Assembly: GCA_003116995.1 (NCBI GenBank)
Contig: BDSL01000072.1
Location: 496,001-560,000 of the forward strand
Origin: Yamagishiella unicocca
Taxonomy: Eukaryota; Chlorophyta; Chlorophyceae; Chlamydomonadales; Volvocaceae
DNA: 64,000 nucleotides
Direction: 5' to 3'
The first letter of the stretch is position 1. Every line of letters starts with the position of its first letter. Below are positions 12,901 through 24,698 of the stretch, one piece after another. Below the pieces are notes generated by a model, which saw nothing but the letters and a program-made list of their open reading frames with translations, had not been told where the DNA came from and did no database searches. Made by a program: the position numbers and the translations under genes.

Positions 12901-15900
12901 TCCCCGTCCCCTCCCCCTCCTGCCCCCTCCAGGCTGCTGAGGGCGCCGACCTGGTGTGTCCCGACTACGTGATGGGGCTGGTGGAGGCCGCCAAGGACCC
13001 GGAGATAGGTGGGGGGGGGAGGGGGAGGGGAGGCTGTGGGAGGGCGTGTGGGGTGAGGGGGGGTGAGGAGGGGTGAGGGGGTGTGCGGAAAGCCAGTGAG
13101 GGGAGGGGAGGGGGGAGGGCGAGGGGAAGAAGACAGGTTACATACACGACATAGGAGACGGAGGACGGATGGATGGTGGGAGGGATCCGCGCAAGCCGGG
13201 CAGGGGTGAGTGAAAGGCCCCTCCGGGCGTGTGAGGCGGCGCACGTAGAGCCCCATACTCCCCAGGTCCCCACACTTGCATGTTGGGCCCGTGTTTGCTG
13301 GCAGGGACGGCGCACCACCAGCGACAACACGAGCGAGATTACGAGCACTGGGAGCACCACGAGCATCTGGAAGGCGAGAAGCCGCCAACACCCCCCCAGA
13401 GCCCCGCGGCCTCGAAGGACGGTGAGGACGGTGAGGACGGTGAGGACGGTGAGGACGGTGAGGACGGTGAGGACGGTGAGGACGGTGAGGACGGTGAGGA
13501 CGGTGAGGACGGTGCCGTGGGGGCCGCGGGAGCAGCCGCCGGCGGCGGCGGCGCAGCGGCGGCCGCCGGGTCGCTGGATGGCACCGCCGCCGCGGCCGCC
13601 ACCTTAGATGCGGCGGCCGCTTCCTCTATGGCGCGTCAGCGAGGGGGCCCAGGGCTCCAGGGAGGGAATTCGGAGCGGCACCCTGGTCACACGCCGCCTC
13701 CCCATCGTCCTCTCTCACCAGGTGATGGTGGTGGTGGTGGTGCTGGTGCTAGTGGTGGTGGTTCTGGTGGTGGTCGCAGCCCCTCGCGCCACCCCGCCGG
13801 ACCCATGGAGTCGTGGTCGCAACCGCCATCGACGGGCGTGGCGCCTGGCGGCGGCAGCGGCGGCGGCGGCGGCGGCGCGCTGGCTGGCGTTGCCTCGGCT
13901 GACGAGTCACAGCAGGCGGGTCGTACTGGCGGGCCCGCCTCGTCGCCCACGCAGCTGGGTGCCGCCGCTGGCAGCCACCCTATGCACATGTGGGGGCTGT
14001 CTCGCGCCGTGGATCCTGCCGTACAGAACGTGATCCATGAGGACCCGCTGTTCGAGGCGGCCGCTACTGACGGCGGCGGCGCCGCCGCCGGAGTGGGAGG
14101 AGGAGGAGGTGGAGGAGAAGGGACGGAGGCTGCTGCCTCGGTGAGGGCGGGCAGTCCCGCCGCCGCTATCGGCAGCGGCGACGACGCCGGCGTCGCAGCT
14201 TCTGACGGCGGCGCGGTGGCGGCGGAGCGCAGCAGCAGCGACGAGGAGGAGCGGCATCGCCTGATTGGGCACTTCAAGGAGGCCACAGGTGCGGCTGTGG
14301 GGCTGATGGTGTGGGGGGGGATGAACAGCAACGGCGTGGGCAAGGGAGGTTTAAAAGAAATCTCCGCGAATCCACGGCCGGCAAACAGGGGCATGCAGGG
14401 TTCGAGGGAAACCCGTGGATGTCCGAGGGGCATGCAGGGGGGGGGGAGGCATGAGCCAAAAGGGGTTAGGGCCCGAGGTATCCAATGGGGGGGGGACAGG
14501 GGGCATGGTGGGAGGGAAGGAGGAGGGGGCTTCTCGGGAGGTGTGTGTATTGGCGTCACTGCCCGCACCACCCCACGACCGCCTGTCCGCGACTGCGGTC
14601 GCTGCAACGGCCGACCGTACCAGCACCGCCCACCAGTCGCCAGATGTACGCCTTCGTCATGACGGCCAAGCTCCCCGTTCCAGGCCGCCGCGCCTTCGGC
14701 AAGCGGCAATGGCAATGGCCTGGCGCATGGATTTCGACTCACTTTCCGTTTTGTTACTTTTAAAGCGAAGACGCATCCTTTTCCTTTTTCTGTTAGTCAG
14801 TTATCTTTCAGATAACACGACACACATCTTCTTCGGCCTCTCCCCCAGCAGGCATGGACTCCCTCGGCTTCATACACGACCTGAACGTTCCCATCGATCA
14901 GAAGGCCGCTGCGGCAACAGCCAGCGCCAGCGGCAGCAGCCGCGACGGCGGCGGCGGCGACTTCTTGGCTACCGCCACCCAGGACGAGCTGGCGGCGGCC
15001 TCGGCGGCGGAGGGCCCTGGCAGCGCCGCCACCCGAGCCTTTGTCGAGAGGTTCGAGTCTCGGCGGCCTGCGGCGTACACTGAGCCACCGCCGCCGCCGC
15101 CACCGCCACCGCCGTCGCCGGTGGATATGGAGGTGGAGCCAGCAGCGCATGTCGGCGCTGCGGAGGCGGCAGCGGCGGTGGAGGTGGCTGAGGCGGCGAG
15201 TGCGGCGGAGGTGGCGGAGGCGGGGGAGGCGGCAGGGGCGGCAGGGGCGGTGGAGGAGGCGGCGCAGGCGGAGGCTGCGGCGGAGGTGGAGATGGAGGCA
15301 CCTGCGGGCAGTGCCCTAGAGGCGGTGCTGCGGGCGACTTCGGGGACGGACGCCGCAGCCGGGGGCGCTGCAGCGGCCAGCAGCTCGCAAGGGGCGGAGG
15401 CGGAGGCTGCCAGCACCAGTGGCGCCGCCGGCGCCGCAGCCGGAGAGGTGGTGACGGCCCAGCGGCTGGCTAGGGGGCTGGAGAGCGCGCTGCCGGGAAG
15501 GACGGGAGTGCGCGACAACGTGCGGCGGGACATACAGCTGCTCGAGGTGCGGGTGGCGGTGGTGGTGGGCAGGGTCGGGGCGGTGGAGGGCAGGGCAGTG
15601 GAGGGGGGGCGCGCGCGTTGGCGTACGGTGTCGTACCAAACACACCTAGTCGCCGTCGCCGCGTCGTCGGCGGCACGCACCCGGTGCGCCGTTCGACTGC
15701 CGCCCAACTGCCGCCCAACTGCCGCCCAACTGCCGTCCAACTGCCGCCCAACTGCCGTCCAACTGCCGCCCCCGCAGGATCTGCAGGCGGCGCTGGCGGC
15801 GCTGAGGGCGGCGGAGGCGCGCGGCGCGTGCCCCGAGGAGCTGTCGGCGGCGCGCGGCGCGATGCTGTCGTACATGTCCGCCCTGGGCGTGCATCTGGAC

Positions 15901-16412
15901 GAGGGCTACCGGCGGCTGGACAGCCTGGCGGAGTTCATCGTCGTCGTACGGCAGGTCAAGGCTGGCGAGGTGAGCGTGTGCGAGGTTTTTTTTTGTGTTG
16001 TGTGTTTGTTTGTGTGTTTGTGTGTTTCTATGTTCCTGTGTTCGCGTCTATGCTGCTCTTGCGCCCTGCGATGGACAAGACTGCGAGTGTGATGCAAGTG
16101 TCAGCGGTGCTTTCTGCGGCCTAAGGCACCTGGGGTACAAGAGGGTTTATAAGACATCTGGTACAAGAGGGTGTACGTCGCCTCGGGTAAGGAGGACACA
16201 CGGGATTTCGGTCGCTGCTCTTTTGTCGCCACAATACCGGCGCCCTGCGTAAGAAGATACCTCCACTGCCCCCTGACCACCACCACCACCACCGATGTGG
16301 ATTCCGTGCCCTGGGATGTTCCCCAGCTACCGCCATCCGCCCTAGACACAGCGCTAAGGGGATTCGGCGACGGCGGTAGCGCCGACCAGCTGGCGGGGGT
16401 AGGAGGCGGCGG

Positions 16413-16444
<32 letters not shown>

Positions 16445-19117
16445 CCGGCGCCGGAGAGGGCCCGGGCGAGGGCGACGGCCCGGCGGCGGCGTACGGTGCG
16501 GGCGCAGGAGGCAGCGCCGCAGGCCCTGGCGCCGCTCCCGGAGCCGGCGACCCACGGGTCGGCGATGCGGTGGGGCACTTCGGTACCCCCGCCGCCGCGA
16601 CAAAGGCCGCTGACTTCTCACCCGGCGGCGGCGGGGGCGTCAGCGGAGGCGGCGGTGGGTTGCGGCCCAGGCGGAAAAGGGTTAGTTGCAGGTACTGGCA
16701 GGCAAAGTGGCAAACAGCAGGGCCTCCTCGCGTGCCTACCCGAAGCCGTTCCGCTTCACCCAACTGTGTGTTTTCGTCGCTGTCCCTCCTGTCTCGCCCG
16801 TGCTGTTGCGGCAGGGGGCGGCTCCGGTGGTGGTGGCGGCGGCGGACGCGGCCCTGGCGGGGGTGGCGGCGGCGGCCAGCAGCCTGGCGGCGGCGACGAG
16901 GAGCACCTCCCGGTGCGCCGCCCCCACGCGCTGTCGTGGCCGGTGTGGCTGGCGGTTACTGGTGCGCTGCTGCTGTTCGCCGCGCTGTCCATCGCCGGGC
17001 AGCTGTCGGGCATCATCTCGCTGGTCACATCGGCCGTGACTGGATTCGGAATCCGGAAGGCGAGCAGGCGCATCGCGAGCGCGATGACGCAGGAGGCAGC
17101 ACCCGGCGGCAAGGGCGAGGGGGAGGGCGAGGGGGAGGGGGAGGGGGGTGAAGAGGGCCAAGGTGAAGGCGGTGTTGGAAAGGAGGCGGCTGCAGAGGCA
17201 GCGGAGGGGGGGCAGGAGGCTGCCGCCGGGCGCGGCGGCGGCGGCGGCGGCGGAGACGAGGCGGCGCATGCGCGCAGCGCGGAGCGGGCGGCGGTGGCGG
17301 TGGCGGCGGCGGCGGCGGCGGTGGCGGCGTCGCAGTACGGCGGTCCCGGTGCGCAGGTGGCGGCCATGCAGGCGGCCATGCAGGCGGCGGACCTTGCGGG
17401 GCAGGAGTGAGTGGCTGTTGTGGTGCCGGGGTGGGAGGGGACACGCACCTCGTGTATCATCGTTACTTCGCAACCACACTTACCTCCCCTCGCCGGCGGG
17501 CCCGCATCCGCGAAGAGGTACGCACCCCGGCCACATCATATCACTCTCGCGCTGCCGCGTACTCGCGCCGTAATGTCCACAAAGCATTCAGGACATTCGC
17601 GTACACGTTCCATCTGGCCTAGCACGCAAGGCTGCGGGCCGTCGTGGCCACTGCGTGCTACACACAAAGACACGCGCATGACTGTAAACTGCTCACGCGT
17701 GTAGGGCCTCCGCCCCCGCCCCCGCCCTGGACCGCCGCCACTGCCCGCTTGCCGCAGGCAGCACGAACAGCAACAGCAGCAGCAACACCAACACCCCTCA
17801 GAGCGGCGCTCTAGCCGCCGAGGACAACAACAACAACGACAACAACAGCAGCAACAACAACAGCAACAACCACAGCAACAACCACAACAGCCCCAGCGAC
17901 AGCAGCAGCTGCTGGACGGTGGGGCCGCAGCGGTATCACCACGGGGTGCTGACGGCGGCGGCGCTGCTGGGGCTGATGGCGGCGCTCATGGTCACCCGCC
18001 TTCTGCGCCTGCAGGTGAGCCTCGCACACCCACAGCCGTACTGGTTGGCGGGAAGGCTTTCCGTATTCCATTCCCCTCTGGCCGTACCTTGCGCCGTACC
18101 TTGCGCCGTACCGTTGGGCCGTACATCAGGCAGTGTCTTGGAACTGTGTCTTGGCCGCATAGTCCTTCCGCGTCCGGGACAGGGGGCCTCAACGCCATCA
18201 GCCAGCTGACGGCGGTGCCGATACACACACACGCGCACGCGCACACACACGCTCCGTTTCGCCACCTTGCACCTGACCGCACCACACCATAAATCCAACC
18301 GGGCCGGACCCGACCGTCAGGCGACCACCGCGGACTGCCTCACTCGCGCGTGAGTCTGAACGATCGACAAGCAGCACTTCTGGACGCTGGCAGCGTTGCT
18401 GACGGCGGCGGCGGCGGCGGCGTCACCGCCGCACATCCCGCGACGAGTCATGGTGCGAGGGCGGGTCGCGCCGGTGGCACCAAGCTGCTGCACCAGCACG
18501 GGCCTGGAGGCGGCGGCGGCGGCGGCGGCGGGGTCCTCGGCGAGCTGCGAGGCGCGACGGAGGCCGCGGCGGCTGGACCCACAGATCACCAGGGCCACCA
18601 CTCCCACCCAGAGGAGGAGGTGGCGGATGCGGAGGAGGCCTTGCGGCAGGGCAGGGCGCAGTGGGAGCCGCCAGTGGCGCCGCCGCCGCCGGCTGGGCAG
18701 GGGCTGATGCGGCGACTGCGGCGGGGCGCGGAGGCCGCTGCGAGGAGTGCCGGGCGGTGGGTGGGCCGCACTGCTGCGCCGGCGGCGCCGCGGCACGCGG
18801 CACTCGGTGCTGAGTCTGGTGCGGAGTCTGGCACCAGCGGTGAAGGCAGGGCGGCCGCAGCAGCAGCAAACACGATAACAGCAGCAGCGGTACCGGCAGC
18901 GGCCGGCAGCGAGCGACATGTGCGGGAGGTCAAGGTGGCGGCGGCGCTGGCGCTGGCCTTCTGGACGGTGTTGCTGCCGATGAGGAGGAGATGGAGGAGG
19001 AGGCGGGGGGGTAGCAGCGACGACCGGCCGGTGGCGCCGCCGGGGGCACAGGAGCTGGCGCCCGCCGGCCCCCCGCTGCCGCAACCGGTGGCGCCACCGG
19101 CGCCGCCCAAGACCTAG
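5334..19117 (+). CDS. Very large Ala/Gly-rich low-complexity protein with C-terminal hydrophobic segments, function unknown
   Basis: Proposed exons are 5334-5391, 6255-11480, 11707-11947, 12341-12624, 12933-13008, 13305-14288, 14852-15546, 15778-15969, about 16192 to 16654 (or 16680), 16815-17406, 17762-18014 and about 18321 to 19117 (TAG). Junctions from 6255 to 15969 and from 16815 to 18014 are phase-consistent; the start, the exon beginning near 16192 and the last acceptor are unresolved. The protein would exceed 3,000 residues, mostly poly-Ala, poly-Gly, Ser and acidic runs. More complex patches occur just after 6255, at 12490-13008 and at 14854-14920. Three hydrophobic segments occur late: WPVWLAVTGALLLFAALS (near 16940), GVLTAAALLGLMAALM (near 17945) and VAAALALAFWTVLLP (near 18935), each followed by basic residues, so a membrane-anchored protein is likely. 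I recognise no family. It could be two genes, since a 3' UTR-like stretch follows 17406, but a consensus GTGAGT donor there argues for continuation. Confidence 0.5.
5615..5842. repeat. 57-bp CAG-rich minisatellite
   Basis: Four copies of a 57-bp unit, each starting GGCGGGCCCAACCAGCAGCA, recur at 5615, 5672, 5729 and 5786 inside a larger CAG/CAA/CAC-rich block (5459-5815). The block is either the first intron (5392-6254) of the large gene or, if read through, codes Ser/Thr/Asn-rich repeats, since the frame stays open. Confidence 0.9.
6014..6140. repeat. 21-bp minisatellite
   Basis: Six copies of a 21-bp unit (CCCCGGACCGTGTGTGTTTTG) start at 6014, 6035, 6056, 6077, 6098 and 6119. They lie upstream of the acceptor at 6254, in the same putative intron as the CAG-rich minisatellite. 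Confidence 0.9.
13421..13514. repeat. 9-bp coding minisatellite (Gly-Glu-Asp repeats)
   Basis: About ten tandem copies of GGTGAGGAC lie in the exon 13305-14288 of the large gene, coding a run of Gly-Glu-Asp triplets. Each unit also contains the string GGTGAG, which resembles a 5' splice site. Confidence 0.95.
14347..14387. repeat. Dispersed element, family D (copy 1)
   Basis: Contains CGCGAATCCACGGCCGGCAAAC in an intron of the large gene. Other copies are at 28662-28702, 43342-43380 (inverted), 43531-43573, 45337-45361 (inverted, partial) and 52330-52370 (inverted). Confidence 0.8.
15700..15770. repeat. 11-bp minisatellite next to an acceptor
   Basis: Six copies of an 11-bp unit (ACTGCCGYCCA) fill the end of the intron before the acceptor at 15777 in the large gene. 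The unit may serve as its pyrimidine tract. Confidence 0.85.
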
Positions 19118-20319
19118 GAGCTCCTCCGTGTGGCCGCGGCTCTTGGGGTGTGTATGTGTGTGTTTGTGTGTATGTGTGTATGTGAGTGTGTTCCCCCCCG
19201 CCCCGCGTCGCGCAGGACGCAGCGCAGATGGACTGCTTGAGCAGTAGCAAACGAATACGGTAGAGAGCGCAGTGTAGCACGCGCGTGCACCCGCTCCCGG
19301 CAGGCAGCGTGCACCGGCTCACAGACAGGTGTGCCCTCGGACGTATACACCTTGCAAATTAGGGTTTAGTGGGGTCGACAACCTCGCGTTTCGTTAGCCG
19401 CGGTGGGCTTTCTTGTCAGGCGGTGGCGCCGTTCCTCGGGGCCCAGAAAGGGGCATAAGAGAGGTGTCAGGTGATTGCGGCAGGTCCTGTTGCGCGACGA
19501 GTGCTTCCCAGGCGTGCTCTGCTTTTTGTAATGTGACAGGGCCGTGGTGTGCTTCGATGCGCCAACGATGCGCACGGCTGCTCGGGTAAGCAGGAGGTTG
19601 CAGTTGGTTGGTTGGGCGGTGTTGTACAGCTGGTACGATGTGGACTTTGTATGCTCCTGCTGAGGTCTTTCCTTCTTTTCGCTCTATAAAGTACGAAATG
19701 TTCTCATACCGTGCCGCTGTAATAAATCCAGTGCCAGCAGTCCACGAGGATACAAACACAGATACGCGTATGGAATTCCGCGGCGGCGGCAGCTTCTGAA
19801 GAAGAAAACGCGTCCAACACAACCCATTCCGCGAGTCGGCCAGTAAGGGGGGACCCCGCGTGCAGGGCTCGGATGCAAAAGCCCCGACGTGGAGGAGACG
19901 GCGAAGGGTAATTCAACCGACGGAGGGTAAGAGGAATTAGGGCACGTGAGAACCCACAATTGAAAGGGGAGAGGGGCTTTTAGGGAGTCATATGGCAAGC
20001 CTGAAGGCCGACCGGTGACGGGTCGTACAGTGGTCGGTTTGCAGCCGGCGAGCCGGGTTGTTGGCTCCCAGTTAGCCCGTTGCAGCTTTGACCTTTGATG
20101 TCTTGTAATTCTGTGCCAACTGCGCTGTTGTGTATCATAGTTGATGGAGCGCAAAACAAAGAGCCTATGAATGCAAACCTAAAAATGTCTTCGTTATTCA
20201 GAAATCTGGAACAAGCCGTCAAATGTGGTTTAAGTTTTTAATTGCTAACAGTGGGCCACGTTGGCCTTAGCGCAGTAGCAGGTGGAACCAGTCGACGAGC
20301 CCTCGTTACAGCCGGCAAA
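19118..20319. other. 3' UTR of the large gene and bestrophin promoter region
   Basis: No gene was seen. A TG-rich microsatellite lies at 19147-19190. TGTAA poly(A) signals for the upstream plus-strand gene occur at 19527-19531 and 19718-19722. The open minus-strand frame at 19684-20154 has no recognisable motif and no splice-compatible partner. Confidence 0.5.
19527..19531 (+). promoter_or_regulatory. Candidate poly(A) signal TGTAA
   Basis: TGTAA, the usual chlorophycean polyadenylation signal, lies 410 bp after the stop of the large gene. A second candidate is at 19718-19722. Confidence 0.45.
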
Positions 20320-23300
20320 ATGAACACAGCAAACTCGCCGCGAGAGCCGCGTGTGCCGCCAATTGAGCGCTTATTTAGCCAGCCTTCTATGCATGCGTCG
20401 CTTTTTGAAGACACGGTGCGTAGAGAAACCCTGGGAATGCCGATGTGCACGCACTGCCTGCTTCAGCGCATCCGAAGCGGCGTTGCAGCGGCCCTGAAGC
20501 TGTCTCACGGTGACTGGACATCCTTGCACTATCACCACCGTCCCGCCCCGCCCTCGCCAGGTCTTTGGCCATGCGGAATGGACCAAGCATCGCAACGCCG
20601 CCTGGCGCCACCGCATCGAACCCACAGTCTTGTGAGCGGCCCGTGTTGTCGCCCGAAGAAAGTCGTGGGGGTCTTTGTCTTCTGGGTACTTGACGGCGGC
20701 TGCCATATCGCACCTCAATTCCTGCCTGAATGCCCCGCGTTGAGATGCCCGCCTGATTATCTCGTACAGGAGAGGCCTCCTCGTTTTCCCGCGTATTCCT
20801 GCTGCCCACCAGTGCCGCCGCTAGCAGCCACTCATCACGGGACATCCCTCATCACCGCTGCCTCCTCCCCGTCCCCTGCCTCCCTGCCTCTTCTCCTCCG
20901 CCACCCCCTCCTCCGCCTCCGCCTCCCCTGGAGTAGCCTACGTGTCGCTGTGGGCTTCTTCTGGCAGCTGGTCCTGGTGGCGCTGGTGTCGGTGGGGGTG
21001 GGCCTGCTGGACACGTTCGTGGTGAGCACCCCCGCCGCCCCAGTGTGGCCCCCTCCCCAACCCATATCCCCAAACCAGTTCTCCAGCATGCATCTCAAAA
21101 CGTCTGTCCTAAATGGTTTTTTTTGGCATCCTCGAAACCCCTCCCCACCGAAAGATAACGCAACGCAACCCCGGCCGGTAGTTTGTTCCATTAGTTTCAT
21201 CCCAACTATGCGCCGGCTAGCTTCTACCCTCCGTCTCCCATTGTCGTGTAACCGGCTTTCTCGCCACCCCCCGCCGCACCCCAGTGCGCCTCGCTCCCTA
21301 ATGGACTAACGACCAACTGACTGAAGGACCTGACGACCACCAGCACCCATGGGACATAGCCTCCACTCACCGCCTCCAATCACCGCCGCCTCTCACCGCC
21401 GCGACTTGCTAACCCCCTGCCCGCATACACAACCGCCGCGTCACGGGCCTGGGGGGAGGCCCTGCACTTGCACAGCGTGGCTGCATCGGCGCCACAAGCC
21501 GCGCGGCGGCGGCGGCGGCAATACAGGCCTGCACTGGGGCCCCCGACGTACCCCCCCCTGCGGGTTTTCCTCGCAACCCCCCACCTGCGGCTGCAGCGAC
21601 GCCCGCGCCCCCCTCCCACCCCCACGCTCCTCCACGGGTTTCATCCCTCCCTCCCCCCTCCCTGCAGCCCGCCCTCCACTCCTTCCTGACGGACTCGCAC
21701 CTCAGCACGCCGTACACGTGAGCAGGGGCGGGGGGGCTGGACCTCAGAGCTGACCGCACGGGGCGCGCGGGGGGGGGGGTTGCGGGCACGTTGGCGTTGC
21801 CACTGGCGTCTAACAAAGAGGTCCATTGGAGGGGGCGATGCGGCGAGGTGGCGGATGCACCGTGTGCGCCTGCCTTCTTGCCGCTATCTGCCTTCCCCCT
21901 ACACAGCCCCTGGCTACTGGCTCGCCGTACCCTCGTGTGTCAAGTGCCGTACGAATTTTCTTGCGGCCCCAACCTCCCTCCTACGGGTATCCTCCCATAC
22001 CCCCTCTCCCCCCCACCCGTCCCAGGATGATCACTTTCGCGCTGTCGCTGCTGCTGGTGTTCAAGACGAACTCGTCGTACAGCCGGTGGTGGGAGGGACG
22101 CATCATCTGGGGACAGGTGCGGCGGCGGCCCTGCCATGTTGGCCACACGTGTGGTCGTGTAGACAGGGGCCAGCGGGCCGGGCCGGGCCGGGCCGAGCTA
22201 GGGGCCAGCGGGCCGGGCCCGTAAGGCCGGGCCGGGTGGGGCCGAGCTAGGTGGTGCAGCTGATGCGGCTGTGGGGCGCCTGCCGACGCGGCCCTACCTA
22301 TACCGACGGACCCGTGGTTCACACGGCGCCCTGCTCGCCTCCCCTCCCCTCCCCTCGCCTCCCCTCCCCTCCCCTCCCCTCCCTCCCCTCCCCTCTCATG
22401 CCCCGCCTGCGGCGACCTGCAGATAGTCAACTTCGGCAGGAACTACCCACGACAGGTGCGGTGGCCGGTGGCACCCAGGCGGCGGTGATGTAGGGGGGGG
22501 AGAGAAACACTGGACAGGGTCCAACCGCACTGCCCAACGAACTCATTTACAGCAGCCAAGTGGCTGCCCACCAGTTCCGTATGACGGCGCTGTGTGTGCA
22601 CGTGCACCCCTCGGTCCCTGACCGGGGGTTCTCCTGCTTGGACGCACCCCACCCGCCACCCTGATCCACCTTCCACGCCTTTTTACTGCTGCTGCTGCTG
22701 CCGTTGCTGCTGCTGCCGTTGCTGCTGCTGCTACTACTGCCGCCGCTACTGCCGCCAGGCGCTCATGTGGTTCCCAGCCAATCAGCCCGAGCTGCGGGCC
22801 GCCGCTGTGCGCTGGGCGGCCGCCGCCCCCCGCGTGCTGCTGGCGCACATCCGGGAGGACACGGACATGGTTTCGGAGGTGCGGGGCCTCCTGACGCCCG
22901 ACGAGGTGAGACCATCAGCAGCTGTGGTGGGCGGTCGGGTCCACGGGTCTTCCTCAAACCCAGAGCAGCGCTGCTGCCTCCCCCTCCCCCTTCTCCCCCT
23001 CCTCCCCCTCCCTCCCCTCTGCCCCCCCACACACCCAGCGATCCGCACCCCCACACCCACAGCGAGGCGAGCTCACCCCGCTCTGCCTCTCTCTCGTGCC
23101 CCTGCAGCTGGACTGGCTGCGCGGCTGGTCCAACCGGCCCCTTGCGGCTGGCACTGCGCTGGGGCAGCTGGTGGTGGCGGCGGGGTTGCCGCCGGAGCTG
23201 CAAGCGGAGCTGCAGAAGCAGGTGCCGTGCACCGTCCTTGGAGCGGGTGTGGGGGGGGGGGTGTCCCGGCGTTGTTGTGCTGCGGTCGCCATCGCCGGCA

Positions 23301-23376
23301 GCGGGCTGTGACGCCCGCCCATCGCATCGCCCCGCCAAGGCCGCCCATGCTGCTGCTGCTACTGCTGCTACTGCTA

Positions 23377-23427
<51 letters not shown>

Positions 23428-23481
23428 CCCACCCTGTTACTGCTGTTGTTGCTGCTGCTGCTATTGTCCGCCCCGGTATTG

Positions 23482-23522
<41 letters not shown>

Positions 23523-24698
23523 ATATCCCCGCTGTTGCTGCTGCTACATCCCTGCTGCTGCTGCTGCTGGCGCCGCCAGGTTGAGCTGTACACCAACTGC
23601 GCGGGGGGCTGCGAGCGCATCTTCAAGACGCCCATACCCCCGGCCTACACCAGGTGCGACAGGAGGGAGGGAGTGCTCGTCCCGCTGATCTCATGCCGGC
23701 GTCCCTCTGTCGCCTTACACCACCACCACCACCGCCACCACCACCACCACCACCACCACCACCACCACCACCACCACCACCACCACCACCACCACCACCA
23801 CCACCACCACCACCACCACCACCACCACCACCACCACCACCACCACCACCACCACCCGTGGTGGTGGCCTTACCGATCAACCCTCGCGCGGGCATCTGGT
23901 CACCTCCTTCATTCACTGTCTGAAACCCTCTCCGCAGCCAGCCCCTAACCTAGGCCCGGGGGGCTCGAGCCCGTCAACCTCCCTGGCGGCGGTTCGTGTG
24001 CTCGACCCTCCGACCCACTGACCCACCGACCCACCGCAGGCACACCTCCCGCTTCCTCATGCTCTTCGTGACGACCTCCCCCGTGCTGCTGTGGTCCAGC
24101 ACCGGCTGGCTGACGCCGCTGGTGGCGGTGGTCATCGCGTTCCTGCTGCTGGGGGTGGAGAACATCGGGGTACAGGTGGAGGAGCCCTTCCACGTGCTGC
24201 CGCTGTACGACATATGCAGGTGGGCGGGCGCCGCCACGGGTTTGCGCCGTACTGTCATGTTGCGTATCAGTGGCGTTGTCGCTGCGCCAGGGGCGCGGGC
24301 GGACAGCGGAGGATGGAGGGAGGGTGCGAGTGGTATGTGCGTGTTGGTTTGCACGAGAGTATGTGCATTGTGCCGCGCTGTGTTGTGCTGTCCTTGCTGC
24401 GTGGGCGGGGCCGACCGGTTGCTTGGGCCTCACCTGACTCCCGCTCCTCACGCCGCCGCCACCGCCTCTCAGGGCGATCGAGGCCAACGTGAAGGAGATG
24501 GAGCGGCAGTTCGGACCAGGCGGACGGCCGGGCGTGGTGGAGTTTGCCCTCGGAGTTCGGACTTCGGACTCGACTCCTCGCGCATCTAAGGAGCATGTGC
24601 GGGCTGCGGCAGCTGTGGCAACGGCAACCACGACCACAACGACGACGGCAACAGCAGCGCCGGGCCTAGCGTGTTTGACGTTGTCGACAACAACATGA
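20320..24698 (+). CDS. Bestrophin-family (RFP-TM/UPF0187) anion channel
   Basis: Eleven exons, every junction in phase: 20320-20415, 20561-20631, 20937-21021, 21668-21717, 22026-22116, 22423-22455, 22759-22905, 23108-23221, 23580-23653, 24040-24219 and 24473-24698, coding 388 residues. The ATG at 20320 follows GCAAA, a good initiator context. Family landmarks are EWTKHRNAAWRHR (38-50) before the first membrane span (57-84), a second span followed by FKTNSSYSRWWEGR (113-126), paired hydrophobic spans in exon 10 and PFHVLPLYDIC near 302-312. Bestrophins form pentameric Cl-/HCO3- channels; green-algal members include thylakoid bicarbonate channels of the carbon-concentrating mechanism and plants have a thylakoid chloride channel. 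The N-terminus here is short and not an obvious transit peptide, so location is open. The C-terminal tail is Ala/Thr-rich. Introns hold very long CTG and CAC microsatellites. Confidence 0.93.
21074..21140. repeat. Dispersed element, family C (inverted copy)
   Basis: The segment running from CTCCAGCATGCATCTCAAAA to GGCATCCTCGAAACCC lies shortly after the donor of exon 3 of the bestrophin gene. It is the reverse complement of the elements at 63102-63184 and 63206-63264. Confidence 0.85.
22686..22757. repeat. CTG/CCG trinucleotide tract
   Basis: Imperfect CTG/CCG repeats form the pyrimidine-rich end of intron 6 of the bestrophin gene, immediately before the acceptor at 22758. Confidence 0.85.
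23344..23575. repeat. Long interrupted CTG microsatellite
   Basis: About 230 bp of CTG/CTA/TTG triplets occupy the 3' half of intron 8 of the bestrophin gene and run almost to the acceptor at 23579. Confidence 0.95.
23717..23856. repeat. Near-perfect CAC microsatellite, about 46 units
   Basis: About 140 bp of CAC triplets with one interruption (CCGCCA near 23734), in intron 9 of the bestrophin gene about 60 bp downstream of the donor at 23654. Confidence 0.97.

Noticed and set aside
19684..20154. 156-residue minus-strand open frame downstream of the large gene
   Set aside because: Overlaps likely 3' UTR and the bestrophin promoter; no motif and no supporting splice sites.
20371..20845. Minus-strand frames opposite bestrophin exons 1-2
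   Set aside because: The plus strand carries the conserved EWTKHR bestrophin motif with matching splice phases.
22704..23948. 414-residue plus-strand open frame with poly-Ala and poly-His
   Set aside because: It spans bestrophin introns; the runs come from CTG and CAC microsatellites and the frame differs from the coding exons.
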